Source: an uncultured Lachnospiraceae bacterium (GTDB taxonomy: Bacteria > Bacillota > Clostridia > Lachnospirales > Lachnospiraceae). Taken from it: a stretch of DNA of 64,000 nt. This document shows, piece after piece, positions 54,441 to 63,389 of this stretch. The notes beneath the pieces are model-generated. The model made no database searches and was not told where the DNA came from. It was given only the letters and a program-made list of their open reading frames with translations. Position 1 is the first letter of the stretch. Each line of letters starts with the position of its first letter. The stretch lies in contig CAJURU010000015.1 of assembly GCA_910588845.1 (NCBI GenBank), positions 1 to 64,000 of the forward strand, in the 5' to 3' direction. The translations under genes and the position numbers were made by a program.

Positions 54441-57251
54441 CTATTTCTTTGTCTGCACGCTTTTCACCTTTGACCAGTCAGAATACAGCTTCTTGCTTTT
54501 CCCATTTACTTTCACTGTTTTGTATGTGCGAACCCTCAGGTAGTACTTCTTGTTCGCCTTGAGCTTCTCTACTTTTCTCTTTACGGTAGAGACTTTGCGG
54601 ATGTCTGCTATCTTTGATGTTTTGCCCTTAAAGCTTTTTGATGTGCCATACTGTAACTGATATCCGCTGATCTGCGAAGGCTGTTTCTTCCAGGATGCCT
54701 GGAACCCTTTGCGATTCGCCGTAATCTTACCGAGGCTGCTCCCTTTCGGCCTGATGGTGAACGTCTTTGATAATTTGCCGCTGTAATCTCCTTTTAAGGT
54801 AATGGTTACTGTATAGACGCCGGGATTTTTGCGCCCTTTCCCATAAGATACCTGATAATCTTTACCTGCGGCGAGCCGCTTTCCTTTGCTATCCCTGACA
54901 GACACAGAAGGCGATTTTATCTTGCCATTATAAATGTAATCCGTCTTATTCAGCACAATCTTCTGCGCACGATAAATGATACCTGCCACCTTCGTATCGA
55001 AACAAACGCTGCATACATTCTTTACGCTTCCATCTTTCTTTAACGTAGCCGGAATACTCTTTTTGCAATACCTATGGCCAAGCGCAGGAATTACTTCCGT
55101 ATAGTTATCTCCACAACTACAAACGTATGTTTTAACACCTGTCTGCGTACATGTCGCCTGTTTTGTGAGTGCCCAATAATAACTGTGCGTATGTTCTTCC
55201 GGGTCTTTCGGCTCCTCCGGGTCTGTCGGTTCTGTTGGCTTGCCTGTCGCCGGAATTGTCTGCGGCTCCTTCAATACCTTGTTGCACACGCTGCAATGGC
55301 TTCCCTCTGTTTTTCCTTCCGTCGTCTCTGTCGGCGCCACTGCCGCGTCTATCACTTCTTTATGTCCCAACGCGGCTATCTCTTCTGTATACTTTTCTCC
55401 GCAGCTGCATGTGTATGTCTTAACCCCGGTTTCCGTACACGTCGCCTCTTTTGTCACTTTCTCCTGGTATGCATGTTCATGCTCCCCCGGATCAGGAGAA
55501 TCCTGGTCATAAAATACCACGCGCTGTTCTTCGAGCACTGTACTGCTTAATGCTTTCACATCGGCCACGGTATTTAAGTCTTTCTCACAGTAATCAGAGC
55601 AGAAAAGAAATGTATAATCCCCAGGCTGCGCCCCTTCATATGCTACCATATAGTACTTCCCTGGATTCTGCTCAGAACTCATCAGGAAAACCGGCTGCGC
55701 CCAATCCATCCTGTCCAAAATTGCCGGATCATCAGACTTCCAATACTCTGTCTTAATGGCAACTATATACCCGCCATCATAAAATACATAATCTTCCACT
55801 ACATCATTGTCAATAATTTCACCGTTCTCATCATACCAGTTTAACTCAAAATATGCAGTCTCATCAGGTATCGTGCCGTCTTCTTTGACCGCGATTTTTC
55901 TCAAATCCGCTTTCCCCGGCGAGGAAAGAACCTCAATCCTGCTGACATTTACGAGACCTGTCTGCTCCCTGTCTACAGTCCATATACCACTGCTATAATT
56001 AAGTTTAAAACCGTTATCCAAACTTGATTGTGACAACACAAAATTATCTTCCGCAGATGTTCCTTTCACAGTGACATACGGCTTTCCTGCTGTAAACGCC
56101 CCCGGGAAATAACGGCTTTTTGTCTGTAGCTGCGTAGTTCCGGTAACGGCGCCCGCAACTTCCAATGAGCCTTCCTGGCCCACAACAAGAATTCCTCGCT
56201 CCTCCGTCTGATTTTCCACTCCGGCAAAATCCCCCGCAATAACTACATCCCCCGCCCCATTTAAGTCGAGACAGGCGCCGCTTCTTAGCGTAACGTTGCG
56301 CAAGACCGCTGTCATAAGCGACAGGCAAGCCCCTTCCTGCAACACCGTATTGCCCACATTAATGACTGTCGCTCCCTCTATAGTGCTTCGGTTCACTGTG
56401 AGATTCGTATGATCATTTCCATATATATCGCTTATACCTGCATGAGTGTTTGCCTTATCTGAAATCAAAATCTCCGCCTGACTGTTTAAGGAGGCGTCCA
56501 CCCCATCCCTTACAATCGCGCCGGCGTCCAGATGCAGCACGGCATTTCCCTGATAAGGCGACTTATTATCGTCTTGGGCTCCATGTCCCAGATAGACAGC
56601 CTGCAACATTGTTTCCCTGTTAGAATTCTGTACGGTCAGAGACGCGTTCGTCCCATTGGGGCTTGCCTCCCCCTGCACTGTTGTAAAACCTCCTGCATAC
56701 ACAGTCGGAAGCAATTCATCCTCCGTGCCTAACATGGGGTCATTACTGTCACTGCCAGCTCCTTTGAGGTAAGTGCGCACATTGTCCAACGTCAAACTAT
56801 GCCCTGCAAGAAAAATCTCCCGGTGCGGTACGCTGCCCAATGCATTGGTGGAATTAAATTTAATACCAATATTTTTAAAACAAACCCCATCCCCCGCAAG
56901 CTGAATCGGGCTTCGGAACGTAATGTCAATCCCTTCCGCTCCTTGAACAATAGTATCTGCCGGAAACTCTACCGGAAGCATCCTGTTGTCCGAATCCGCC
57001 GCATCGTTAATTGAAATACTTTTCTCCACAATAATCGGGCTTTTGCGCTCTGCCAGCGCCGTCTTAAACGCCTCCGCTGTCGTGACTGTAATCCCGTTCT
57101 CCTCTGTGCCGCGGCCATCATCGGCCTGCGCGCCATACGCTGCCTGCTGTGCCGTTTGCTGTTCCAGGGCAAAAGCTGTTCCCGAAAGCCCACTGGACAG
57201 CAGGGCCGTTGTGGCGAGCGCACATAAACATCTTATCATGCTTCGATTCAT
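54441..57251 (-). CDS. Secreted surface protein with beta-helix and C-terminal MBG/FnIII-like module
   Basis: 936 residues. Signal peptide at the N-terminus (CALATTALLSSGLSGTAFA). The first half has beta-helix-like repeats of Asn/Leu/Gly ladders (TLRSGACLDLNGAGDVVIAG). The middle holds two Cys-rich repeats of the type ATCTETGVKTYTCSCGEKYTE and GHCxxC-like CSVCNKVLKE. The C-terminal 170 residues form an Ig-like module (YIYNGKIKSPSVSV, KDYQVSYGKG) and an FnIII-like module (ISGYQLQYGTSKSFKG, KKYYLRVRTYK), also present at the end of the PI-PLC-like protein. No LPXTG signal. The start at 57251 has AGGAGG 7 nt upstream. Likely an extracellular adhesin or matrix protein. Confidence 0.8.
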   Translation of the reverse strand: MNRSMIRCLCALATTALLSSGLSGTAFALEQQTAQQAAYGAQADDGRGTEENGITVTTAEAFKTALAERKSPIIVEKSISINDAADSDNRMLPVEFPADTIVQGAEGIDITFRSPIQLAGDGVCFKNIGIKFNSTNALGSVPHREIFLAGHSLTLDNVRTYLKGAGSDSNDPMLGTEDELLPTVYAGGFTTVQGEASPNGTNASLTVQNSNRETMLQAVYLGHGAQDDNKSPYQGNAVLHLDAGAIVRDGVDASLNSQAEILISDKANTHAGISDIYGNDHTNLTVNRSTIEGATVINVGNTVLQEGACLSLMTAVLRNVTLRSGACLDLNGAGDVVIAGDFAGVENQTEERGILVVGQEGSLEVAGAVTGTTQLQTKSRYFPGAFTAGKPYVTVKGTSAEDNFVLSQSSLDNGFKLNYSSGIWTVDREQTGLVNVSRIEVLSSPGKADLRKIAVKEDGTIPDETAYFELNWYDENGEIIDNDVVEDYVFYDGGYIVAIKTEYWKSDDPAILDRMDWAQPVFLMSSEQNPGKYYMVAYEGAQPGDYTFLFCSDYCEKDLNTVADVKALSSTVLEEQRVVFYDQDSPDPGEHEHAYQEKVTKEATCTETGVKTYTCSCGEKYTEEIAALGHKEVIDAAVAPTETTEGKTEGSHCSVCNKVLKEPQTIPATGKPTEPTDPEEPKDPEEHTHSYYWALTKQATCTQTGVKTYVCSCGDNYTEVIPALGHRYCKKSIPATLKKDGSVKNVCSVCFDTKVAGIIYRAQKIVLNKTDYIYNGKIKSPSVSVRDSKGKRLAAGKDYQVSYGKGRKNPGVYTVTITLKGDYSGKLSKTFTIRPKGSSLGKITANRKGFQASWKKQPSQISGYQLQYGTSKSFKGKTSKIADIRKVSTVKRKVEKLKANKKYYLRVRTYKTVKVNGKSKKLYSDWSKVKSVQTKK

Positions 57252-57314
57252 TTGTATTCCTCCTTCTTCTATGTACCAAAATATATTTCTATGTATCATA
57301 CGCTTATTTCAGGA

Positions 57315-58778
57315 CTAATCTATGCCGTTCAACTCCTGATACAGCCGTTTGGCATGGCTGTCCGTCATTCCGCACACATGGTCCGTTACCAAAAGCAGCC
57401 TGAGATATAATTTCTCCGCTTCTTTCTGAGAAGGGGCCTGCTCTGATTTTTCTACCCGCTCGGCAAACCGCCGATAAATTGCAATATAATTATCGGACAA
57501 TAACGACATCATTTTCTTCTGAACCTCAGTGAGGGCTGTTTCTGTATCATAGTATAAAACGGCATGCACAAACGCATCCAGCAGAAAATCCAAAATCCGT
57601 TGCGCCGCAATTTCCAGTTTTAAAATCGGTGTAATCTGGAACGCATAGCGGTACGCAATATCGCCCAATGCAGCCATCATAAATTCCCCGTCGGTGCCCG
57701 TAAATAAATCCTCCCCATGGAAGCCATAACTACCATCCATCAACGCGTCATAATTCTTGAGAAAATTCTCTGTAGCAGCATTTATCATCCATCCCTGCAC
57801 ATAGACCGCCCAATTCTGCACAGCATTTCCCTCCGCCTGCTGCAGGCCTCTGTTCAACGCCCTCTCATATTTTTGCTCCAGGCTGTGTGAAATCTTGTCA
57901 AATGCATCTTTGTGTCCGCCTGTGAGCTTTGCGCCAAAATTTTTAAGTTCCCTCACAAGCTGACCGTAGGTAATACAGCCTTTTTTTACTGCATCCTCAA
58001 TATCCGCTGTCTTATATGCGATATCATCCGCTGCCTCCAACACAAATGCCAGCGGATGACGATGCCCATGCGTGCCCAGACTTTCCTGTAAATCGCCAAA
58101 CAGCCCCCGCTCGGCATAAAAATATCCCATTTTATGATATTTGATATGGCTGCCTTTGCTAATTTCCAGAGAAGAACAGGGATATTTTATAATGGTTCCC
58201 AGCAACGACTTTGTCAGGTTCATTCCATTCTCATCTACCAGATAGTGCAGCTTAGAAACCAGCCGTAACGCCTGCGTATTACCCTCAAAATTACAAAAAT
58301 CCTCTTTCATCTGCGATGAAAGTATTTCGCTTAACGGCTGCGCATTTCCATCCCTGCGCTGGAATCTTATTTGCGGCAGATTTGCCCGAAACCAGCCGCG
58401 GATTGCGGTCTCTCCAAAGTGGCCGAACGGAGGATTGCCAATATCGTGCAAAAGACCCGCACATTGCAGGATGTCGCAGACATATCCTTGATATTCCGGC
58501 AAGAATTCGATATCTTTCTGTTCCCGGATAATGCCTTTGCCGATATTCTGTCCCAATGATTTGGCAAACGAGGACACCTCCAGAGAATGTGTCAGCCGGG
58601 TGCGGACAAAATCACTCTTGTCCAGCGGGAACACCTGCGTCTTATCCTGCATTCTGCGGAAAGATGCGCTCCCGATAATCCTGTGGTAATCCTTCTCATA
58701 TTCTGTCCGAAAATCCCCAGACGAATTGCTTTTGTAACTTCTCACCCTGTCATCACAGAGTAATTTCTTCCATTCCAT
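57315..58778 (-). CDS. dgt: Deoxyguanosinetriphosphate triphosphohydrolase-like HD protein
   Basis: 487 residues. The HD-domain metal site is spread over RTRLTHSLEVS (H), CAGLLHDIGNPPFGHFGE (HD), and LEAADDIAYKTADIEDA (D). Dgt enzymes split dNTPs into deoxynucleoside and triphosphate. FRRMQDKTQVFP and the PPFGH stretch are typical. The start at 58778 has AAAGG 9 nt upstream; an earlier frame start at 58805 is less supported. Substrate specificity cannot be read from sequence. Confidence 0.93.
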   Translation of the reverse strand: MEWKKLLCDDRVRSYKSNSSGDFRTEYEKDYHRIIGSASFRRMQDKTQVFPLDKSDFVRTRLTHSLEVSSFAKSLGQNIGKGIIREQKDIEFLPEYQGYVCDILQCAGLLHDIGNPPFGHFGETAIRGWFRANLPQIRFQRRDGNAQPLSEILSSQMKEDFCNFEGNTQALRLVSKLHYLVDENGMNLTKSLLGTIIKYPCSSLEISKGSHIKYHKMGYFYAERGLFGDLQESLGTHGHRHPLAFVLEAADDIAYKTADIEDAVKKGCITYGQLVRELKNFGAKLTGGHKDAFDKISHSLEQKYERALNRGLQQAEGNAVQNWAVYVQGWMINAATENFLKNYDALMDGSYGFHGEDLFTGTDGEFMMAALGDIAYRYAFQITPILKLEIAAQRILDFLLDAFVHAVLYYDTETALTEVQKKMMSLLSDNYIAIYRRFAERVEKSEQAPSQKEAEKLYLRLLLVTDHVCGMTDSHAKRLYQELNGID

Positions 58779-58843
58779 TGTCTGTAACCTTTCCGCCCCA
58801 TACACGGCTCTATCTGCCGGCGCAAGGCTTTCCTGTCCCTGTA

Positions 58844-59248
58844 CTAAGTCATCATCTCATGCTCTTGTTTGACTTCCGCAAATAATTTCCATGCATCCCA
58901 GCTTTGGTTAGACGATGTAAGTACCGCTTTATAAGGGATAGAAATCCCCGCTTTATGGAGCGAGCGCAAAACCTGATCTACTCTGTCTCCGTTAAGCCCC
59001 GCCATCACCAGCATTTCCCCTGAAAGCCTCTCATGCAAAACCTCTTCCCGGTCCAACTGCGCTGCTCCTGGAAAATCACTTTCGTTCCCTTCCACAAATT
59101 CTTTCATGCCAGCCAGATATCCCATTGGTTTCCCATAATCCTCCCACGAAACCTCTTTGATCTTCATACGCAAAGGAAGCAATGCCCTCATGAGCTTGTT
59201 TTTCCTGGTTCTATCCTCAAATTGAAACAATAATATCATTTCTCTCAT
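58844..59248 (-). CDS. DUF3783 family protein
   Basis: 134 residues, no membrane segment. The C-terminal part (EMLVMAGLNGDRVDQVLRSLHKAGISIPYKAVLTSSNQSW in several blocks) matches the DUF3783 pattern, a clostridial family without known function. SD GAGGAG precedes the ATG. It follows the GH3 gene by 16 bp and is probably co-transcribed with it. Confidence 0.8.
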   Translation of the reverse strand: MREMILLFQFEDRTRKNKLMRALLPLRMKIKEVSWEDYGKPMGYLAGMKEFVEGNESDFPGAAQLDREEVLHERLSGEMLVMAGLNGDRVDQVLRSLHKAGISIPYKAVLTSSNQSWDAWKLFAEVKQEHEMMT

Positions 59249-59264
59249 TTACATTCTCCTCAAT

Positions 59265-60653
59265 CTATAAAGATAATTTCACTCTTAGTATTCTTGCCAG
59301 CGATTCATCCAAACGCTCTTGGGAAATCGTGCCATCCTGTATAGCAGTCAGTATACCCGCATAAGCGCTCTTAAAATCAAGCGGCATCAAAATCATATCA
59401 TTGCCGGCCAGGATCGCCTTCACCGCTGCCTGCGCAGAAGTATATTGATCTGTTACCGCCCCCATATTTAAAGCGTCCGTCAACACGATTCCCTCGTATC
59501 CCAGCTTTGCGCGCAGCAGATTACCGATTACAAATGGGGACAGTGACGCTGGCACGTCATCTTCTGTTACTTCTGGAAGAGAAATATGCCCTACCATCAC
59601 AAATTCAACTCCCCAGGCAATACTATCCTCAAATGGAATGATATCATTGTCAGCCAATTCCTCCCATGTCTTATCCGTATAGGCATAACCGTCATGTGTG
59701 TCCCCCTGAGTAGCTCCATGCCCCGGAAAATGTTTGATACAGCCAAATACCTGATGCTGCTGCAAACCTTTCAAATTCTCCTGAACCATCTGCGAGACTT
59801 TCTGCGCGTCACTGCCATAAGAGCGTTGTTTTACAACCGTATTCTCAGGATTCGACAAAACATCCGCAACCGGCGCAAAGTCCAAGTTAAATCCCATACG
59901 GCTCAAATATGTTCCAATGCTGTCGCCCAGCTCATATGCCCAGTTTGTCTTCTGCCCTGAGCCAATCTCAGAAATATTAGGAAAAGACGGCACATCAAAA
60001 TTCTCATTATCAGCAATGCGTGTAACTTTCCCTCCCTCCTCATCAACAGCAGTAAACAACGGCAATCCGATTCTCTCCTGGCTGAATTCCTGCTGCTTTT
60101 TTATCATCTTTGCCACCTGCTGCTCAGAAATTATATTTCCCTCAAAAAAAATTAAGCCTCCGACTGGGTACTCCTGTAATGCCGTTTTGGTTGCCTCCCC
60201 CGCCTGCGTCACAGAAGAATAGCCCGTCAATGCTTCCGGCGTCACGATAAATAGCTGCGCGGCTTTCTCCTCCACGGTCATCGACGACAATTTTTTTTGT
60301 ATCTGCTCTTCCTTACTTTCACTCTGTATTGTTGCATTCTGCTCCTCACTGCTCTCATTTTGAGTTAATGTATTCTGCTCTTTTCCACTTCCATTCTGAT
60401 TCTGAAGCTGCGAATCCGTCTCTTCCCCATCTGGATTCTGGAGCTGCAAATCTCTCTCTTCCCCATCTGGATTCTGGAGCTGCAAATCTGCCTCTTCCGC
60501 TCTCTGGTTCTGCTTCTTTGCATCGTACGCCGCCTCCTGCGTCCCTTTACCATTATCCCAAATCATTTCTTTTCCGGCCATACAGAGTAAACACGCCAAT
60601 ATTAATAAACTTACTGCCAATCCGGCTATCATTATTTTTCTGCTTTTTTTCAT
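59265..60653 (-). CDS. Glycoside hydrolase family 3, NagZ-like beta-N-acetylhexosaminidase
   Basis: About 462 residues. The N-terminal hydrophobic segment (IMIAGLAVSLLILACLLCMAG) is a signal or anchor, with a possible but non-canonical lipobox. A Gln-Asn-rich spacer carries a repeated LQLQNPDGEE unit. The GH3 domain starts near SSMTVEEKAAQLFIV and has IKHFPGHG, then D-T-H-D (the His/Asp dyad loop of NagZ), and VLTDALNMGAV (catalytic Asp nucleophile). It likely trims GlcNAc from muropeptides outside the membrane. The SD is weak (GTGGGT). Start 60653 is preferred over a TTG at 60674. Confidence 0.9.
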   Translation of the reverse strand: MKKSRKIMIAGLAVSLLILACLLCMAGKEMIWDNGKGTQEAAYDAKKQNQRAEEADLQLQNPDGEERDLQLQNPDGEETDSQLQNQNGSGKEQNTLTQNESSEEQNATIQSESKEEQIQKKLSSMTVEEKAAQLFIVTPEALTGYSSVTQAGEATKTALQEYPVGGLIFFEGNIISEQQVAKMIKKQQEFSQERIGLPLFTAVDEEGGKVTRIADNENFDVPSFPNISEIGSGQKTNWAYELGDSIGTYLSRMGFNLDFAPVADVLSNPENTVVKQRSYGSDAQKVSQMVQENLKGLQQHQVFGCIKHFPGHGATQGDTHDGYAYTDKTWEELADNDIIPFEDSIAWGVEFVMVGHISLPEVTEDDVPASLSPFVIGNLLRAKLGYEGIVLTDALNMGAVTDQYTSAQAAVKAILAGNDMILMPLDFKSAYAGILTAIQDGTISQERLDESLARILRVKLSL

Positions 60654-60803
60654 ACATTTACCCACTAATTTCAACTGACTTTTTGTTTCATTTTAACATG
60701 AGGATAATGCTTGTGCAATACACGGCAAAAGTTTTTTATCCAAGCGAAAAATCGCTAACATTTTCGTGTGACAAGGTATTTGTGCAAGCGCGCATCCTTA
60801 TTT

Positions 60804-60862
60804 TTATCTTATAGGTAGGACCACTCACACTTTCTCGCGCCATGGTGTTTCCTATAAGATAA
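60804..60862 (-). repeat. Terminator-following palindrome, copy 3
   Basis: Same outer arms (TTATCTTATAGG / CCTATAAGATAA) as copies 1 and 2, but a different interior. On the minus strand it begins in the T-tract of the metK terminator. Confidence 0.85.
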
Positions 60863-60889
60863 AAAGGCGCCGTTTCACTAACAGCGCCT
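60861..60889 (-). terminator. metK terminator
   Basis: On the minus strand AGGCGC pairs with GCGCCT around a short interior, followed by five T, 29 bp past the metK stop. A palindromic repeat follows at once. Confidence 0.75.
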
Positions 60890-60917
60890 CTTCCTCACAT
60901 TTGCAAATAAATTATTC

Positions 60918-62105
60918 TTATAAATACTTCTTTAAAATCTCTGTCTTATCCGTTGCCTCCCAGGGTAAATTTAAGTCGTTGCGCCCAAAATGTCCATAAG
61001 CGGCTGTCTGTTTGTAAATAGGGCGCCGCAAATCCAGCATCTTAATGATTCCTGCCGGGCGAAGATCAAAGTTTTCACGAATGATATCCACAAGCTTCTC
61101 ATCCGAAATTTTTCCCGTTCCGAATGTGTCCACCATCACAGACGTAGGCTGCGCCACGCCGATTGCATAAGACAACTGAATCTCACATTTGTCTGCAAGA
61201 CCTGCCGCCACTATATTCTTTGCCACATAACGGGCTGCATAAGCTGCCGAACGGTCTACCTTTGTGCAATCTTTTCCAGAGAATGCTCCGCCGCCGTGAC
61301 GCGCATATCCGCCATAAGTATCTACAATAATCTTGCGCCCGGTAAGTCCTGCGTCTCCGTGGGGACCTCCTATCACAAAACGTCCCGTAGGATTAATGAA
61401 AAACTTCGTGTCCTCATCTATCATTTCCTTGGGGAGAATGGGATCAAATACATATTTCTTAATATCTGTATGTATCTGTTCCTGTCTAACGTCCGCATCA
61501 TGCTGCGTAGACAATACTACGGCCTCTAATCTTGTTGGATTCCCATTCTCATCATACTCTACCGATACCTGGGTCTTACCATCTGGACGCAGATACTTTA
61601 ATGTCCCATCCTTACGCACCTTTGTCAGCTGTAAAGCAAGTTTATGTGCAAGGGAAATCGGATAAGGCATCAGCTCCGGCGTCTCATTGCTCGCATAACC
61701 GAACATCATTCCCTGATCTCCCGCCCCTATTGCCTGCAATTCTTCCTCAGACATTTTATTTTCTTTTGCCTCGAGCGCTTTGTCCACACCCATGGCGATG
61801 TCTGCCGACTGCTGGTCTAAGGCCACCATAACGGCACATGTATTTCCGTCAAACCCGGTTGCCGCATCATTATAGCCAATTTCATTCACTGTATCCCTCA
61901 CAATCTGGGGAATATCAATCTGTGCTTTCGTTGTAATCTCGCCGGTCACCAAAACAAATCCTGTACATGCTGCCGTCTCACAGGCAACGCGGCTCATGGG
62001 ATCTTGCTCCATTAAGGCATCTAAAATCGCATCCGACACTGCGTCGCAGAGTTTATCGGGATGTCCTTCTGTCACTGATTCCGAAGTAAATAATCTTTTA
62101 TCCAT
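60918..62105 (-). CDS. metK: S-adenosylmethionine synthetase
   Basis: 395 residues. Makes SAM from methionine and ATP. Motifs: FTSESVTEGHPDKLCD (N-terminal His/Asp), GAGDQGMMFGYA (signature 1), GGAFSGKDCTKVDRS (signature 2, P-loop-like), and DAGLTGRKIIVDTYGG. Full length. Transcription is controlled by the SAM-I riboswitch at 62237-62332 with terminator 62181-62209. Confidence 0.98.
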   Translation of the reverse strand: MDKRLFTSESVTEGHPDKLCDAVSDAILDALMEQDPMSRVACETAACTGFVLVTGEITTKAQIDIPQIVRDTVNEIGYNDAATGFDGNTCAVMVALDQQSADIAMGVDKALEAKENKMSEEELQAIGAGDQGMMFGYASNETPELMPYPISLAHKLALQLTKVRKDGTLKYLRPDGKTQVSVEYDENGNPTRLEAVVLSTQHDADVRQEQIHTDIKKYVFDPILPKEMIDEDTKFFINPTGRFVIGGPHGDAGLTGRKIIVDTYGGYARHGGGAFSGKDCTKVDRSAAYAARYVAKNIVAAGLADKCEIQLSYAIGVAQPTSVMVDTFGTGKISDEKLVDIIRENFDLRPAGIIKMLDLRRPIYKQTAAYGHFGRNDLNLPWEATDKTEILKKYL

Positions 62106-62180
62106 TTCTGCTTCCTCCTTTGATTTAAAGCTATGCGTATTTGTTTTTATATCAAAAGTTATGTAAAAATATTTTTGATA

Positions 62181-62209
62181 TAAAAAATTCGCTTATAAAA
62201 ATAAGCGAA
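62181..62209 (-). terminator. Riboswitch terminator of metK
   Basis: TTCGCTTA pairs with TAAGCGAA over a short loop, followed by TTTTTTA on the minus strand. It should form when SAM is bound. Confidence 0.88.
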
Positions 62210-62236
62210 CCTGATAGTCTGAAAGATAATCAAATC

Positions 62237-62332
62237 CTCTTATTGTTCGATCACTCGCTCAGGTTAGCACCTTCCATTAGGGGTTGCCGTGGCTTCACAG
62301 ATCCTATGTACCTCCACCACTCTGAATAAGAG
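62237..62332 (-). promoter_or_regulatory. SAM-I (S-box) riboswitch of metK
   Basis: On the minus strand P1 CTCTTAT/ATAAGAG closes the aptamer. Inside are the S-box landmarks AGAGTGGTGGAGG, TGAAGCCACGGCAACC and GGTGCTAACC. High SAM would favour the downstream terminator and shut off metK, a standard feedback loop. Confidence 0.95.
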
Positions 62333-62370
62333 AAAATATTACAATATGAAGTTTTCAAATCTCTGTACCT

Positions 62371-62399
62371 AGCATACTCTCTTTTACCGGTTATGTCAA
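62371..62399 (-). promoter_or_regulatory. metK promoter
   Basis: TTGACA, 17-bp spacer, TATGCT on the minus strand. It lies about 40 bp before the riboswitch P1. Confidence 0.85.
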
Positions 62400-62452
62400 C
62401 ACTTTTATTCTTTTGAATTTCCCCGTTTTGTAAATTTATAGTACCAAAAGAA

Positions 62453-62500
62453 GCTGTCGCACGAATCATAACTTGTAATTTATGTTAGTGCGACAGCCCC
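62453..62500. repeat. Palindromic dispersed repeat sharing sequence with the pyrG element
   Basis: GCTGTCGCAC (62453) pairs with GTGCGACAGC (62488). The loop side, 62468-62490, is the exact complement of 33632-33654, and similarity extends into the flank (GGGC-GTC). It looks like a short MITE-type element. Confidence 0.7.
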
Positions 62501-62590
62501 TTTTGAACTAAATTAATTTGTATATTCACTAGTCCAATTTTTATATATAAGATCATTGTTATTATAATCTTCAATGTCTTAAAACAAATT

Positions 62591-63271
62591 CTACTTACTA
62601 GGAATCATCCTTGCAATCCTGCCGGCAAACTCGTTAAAGTTCTGTGTCTGCAAAACTATCTTGCCAGGCCCGGTAAGTTTGGTGAGGAATAATCCTTCGC
62701 CGCCGAAGAAAATATTCTTGAGGCCTTTCACAGTCTCAACTTCGTACTTCACAGTTTTCTCAAAAGCGACCACATTTCCCGTGTCAACCTTGAGAACCTC
62801 ACCGGGAGCAAGGTTCTTCTCTATCTTGTTGCCGTCAATCTCCAGGAACGCCATACCTGTGCCGGACATATCCTGCAAGATAAAGCCCTCGCCGCCGAAA
62901 AATCCAGCGGACAATTTCTTCGTAAAAGTAATGCTCAAGTTTACGCTCTCCTGCGCGCACAAGAATGCGCCCTTCTGACAGATCAGTCCTCCGCATGCCC
63001 CGATATCGACAGGAAGAATTTCTCCCGCTACCGTAGATGCAAATGCAATCATTGCACCAGGTCTTTCCGCTTTATAGGTAGCCATGAACAAGGATTCCCC
63101 GGAAAACATTCTGCCGATGCTCTTGCCCAGTCCGCCTCTCATGTTCGAGTCCATGGCAATGCCCTCGCTCATCCAGGCCATACCGCCGGACTGCGTATAC
63201 ATACTCTCTCCCGCGTTGTCAAAAACTACTTCTACTGCCGGCATTGTGTCGCCTAATACTTGATATCTCAT
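62591..63271 (-). CDS. AIM24/TIGR00266 family protein
   Basis: 226 residues, nearly all beta with many Gly-rich turns: MRYQVLGDTMPAVEV, MAWMSEGIAMDS, ESLFMATYKAE, VDIGACGGLICQKGAFLCA, FFGGEGFILQDMSGTGMAFLE, FFGGEGLFLTKLTGPGKIVLQT. This is the TIGR00266 group, a double-beta-barrel family related to mitochondrial AIM24; bacterial function unknown. It has its own promoter at 63325-63353 and lies between metK and a chemotaxis receptor gene. Confidence 0.9.
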   Translation of the reverse strand: MRYQVLGDTMPAVEVVFDNAGESMYTQSGGMAWMSEGIAMDSNMRGGLGKSIGRMFSGESLFMATYKAERPGAMIAFASTVAGEILPVDIGACGGLICQKGAFLCAQESVNLSITFTKKLSAGFFGGEGFILQDMSGTGMAFLEIDGNKIEKNLAPGEVLKVDTGNVVAFEKTVKYEVETVKGLKNIFFGGEGLFLTKLTGPGKIVLQTQNFNEFAGRIARMIPSK

Positions 63272-63324
63272 ACCCTTTCTCCTTTACTTGTTATTATATT
63301 TTGGTACTGCTAACATAGCCTTTT

Positions 63325-63353
63325 ACTATATAAAGTGACCGTCTCATACACAA
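63325..63353 (-). promoter_or_regulatory. Promoter of the AIM24-family gene
   Basis: On the minus strand TTGTGT, 17-bp spacer, TATAGT, located 54 bp before the start codon. Confidence 0.6.
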
Positions 63354-63389
63354 CATTTTCCAAGACGCCCATTATAAATAGTTGCATTT

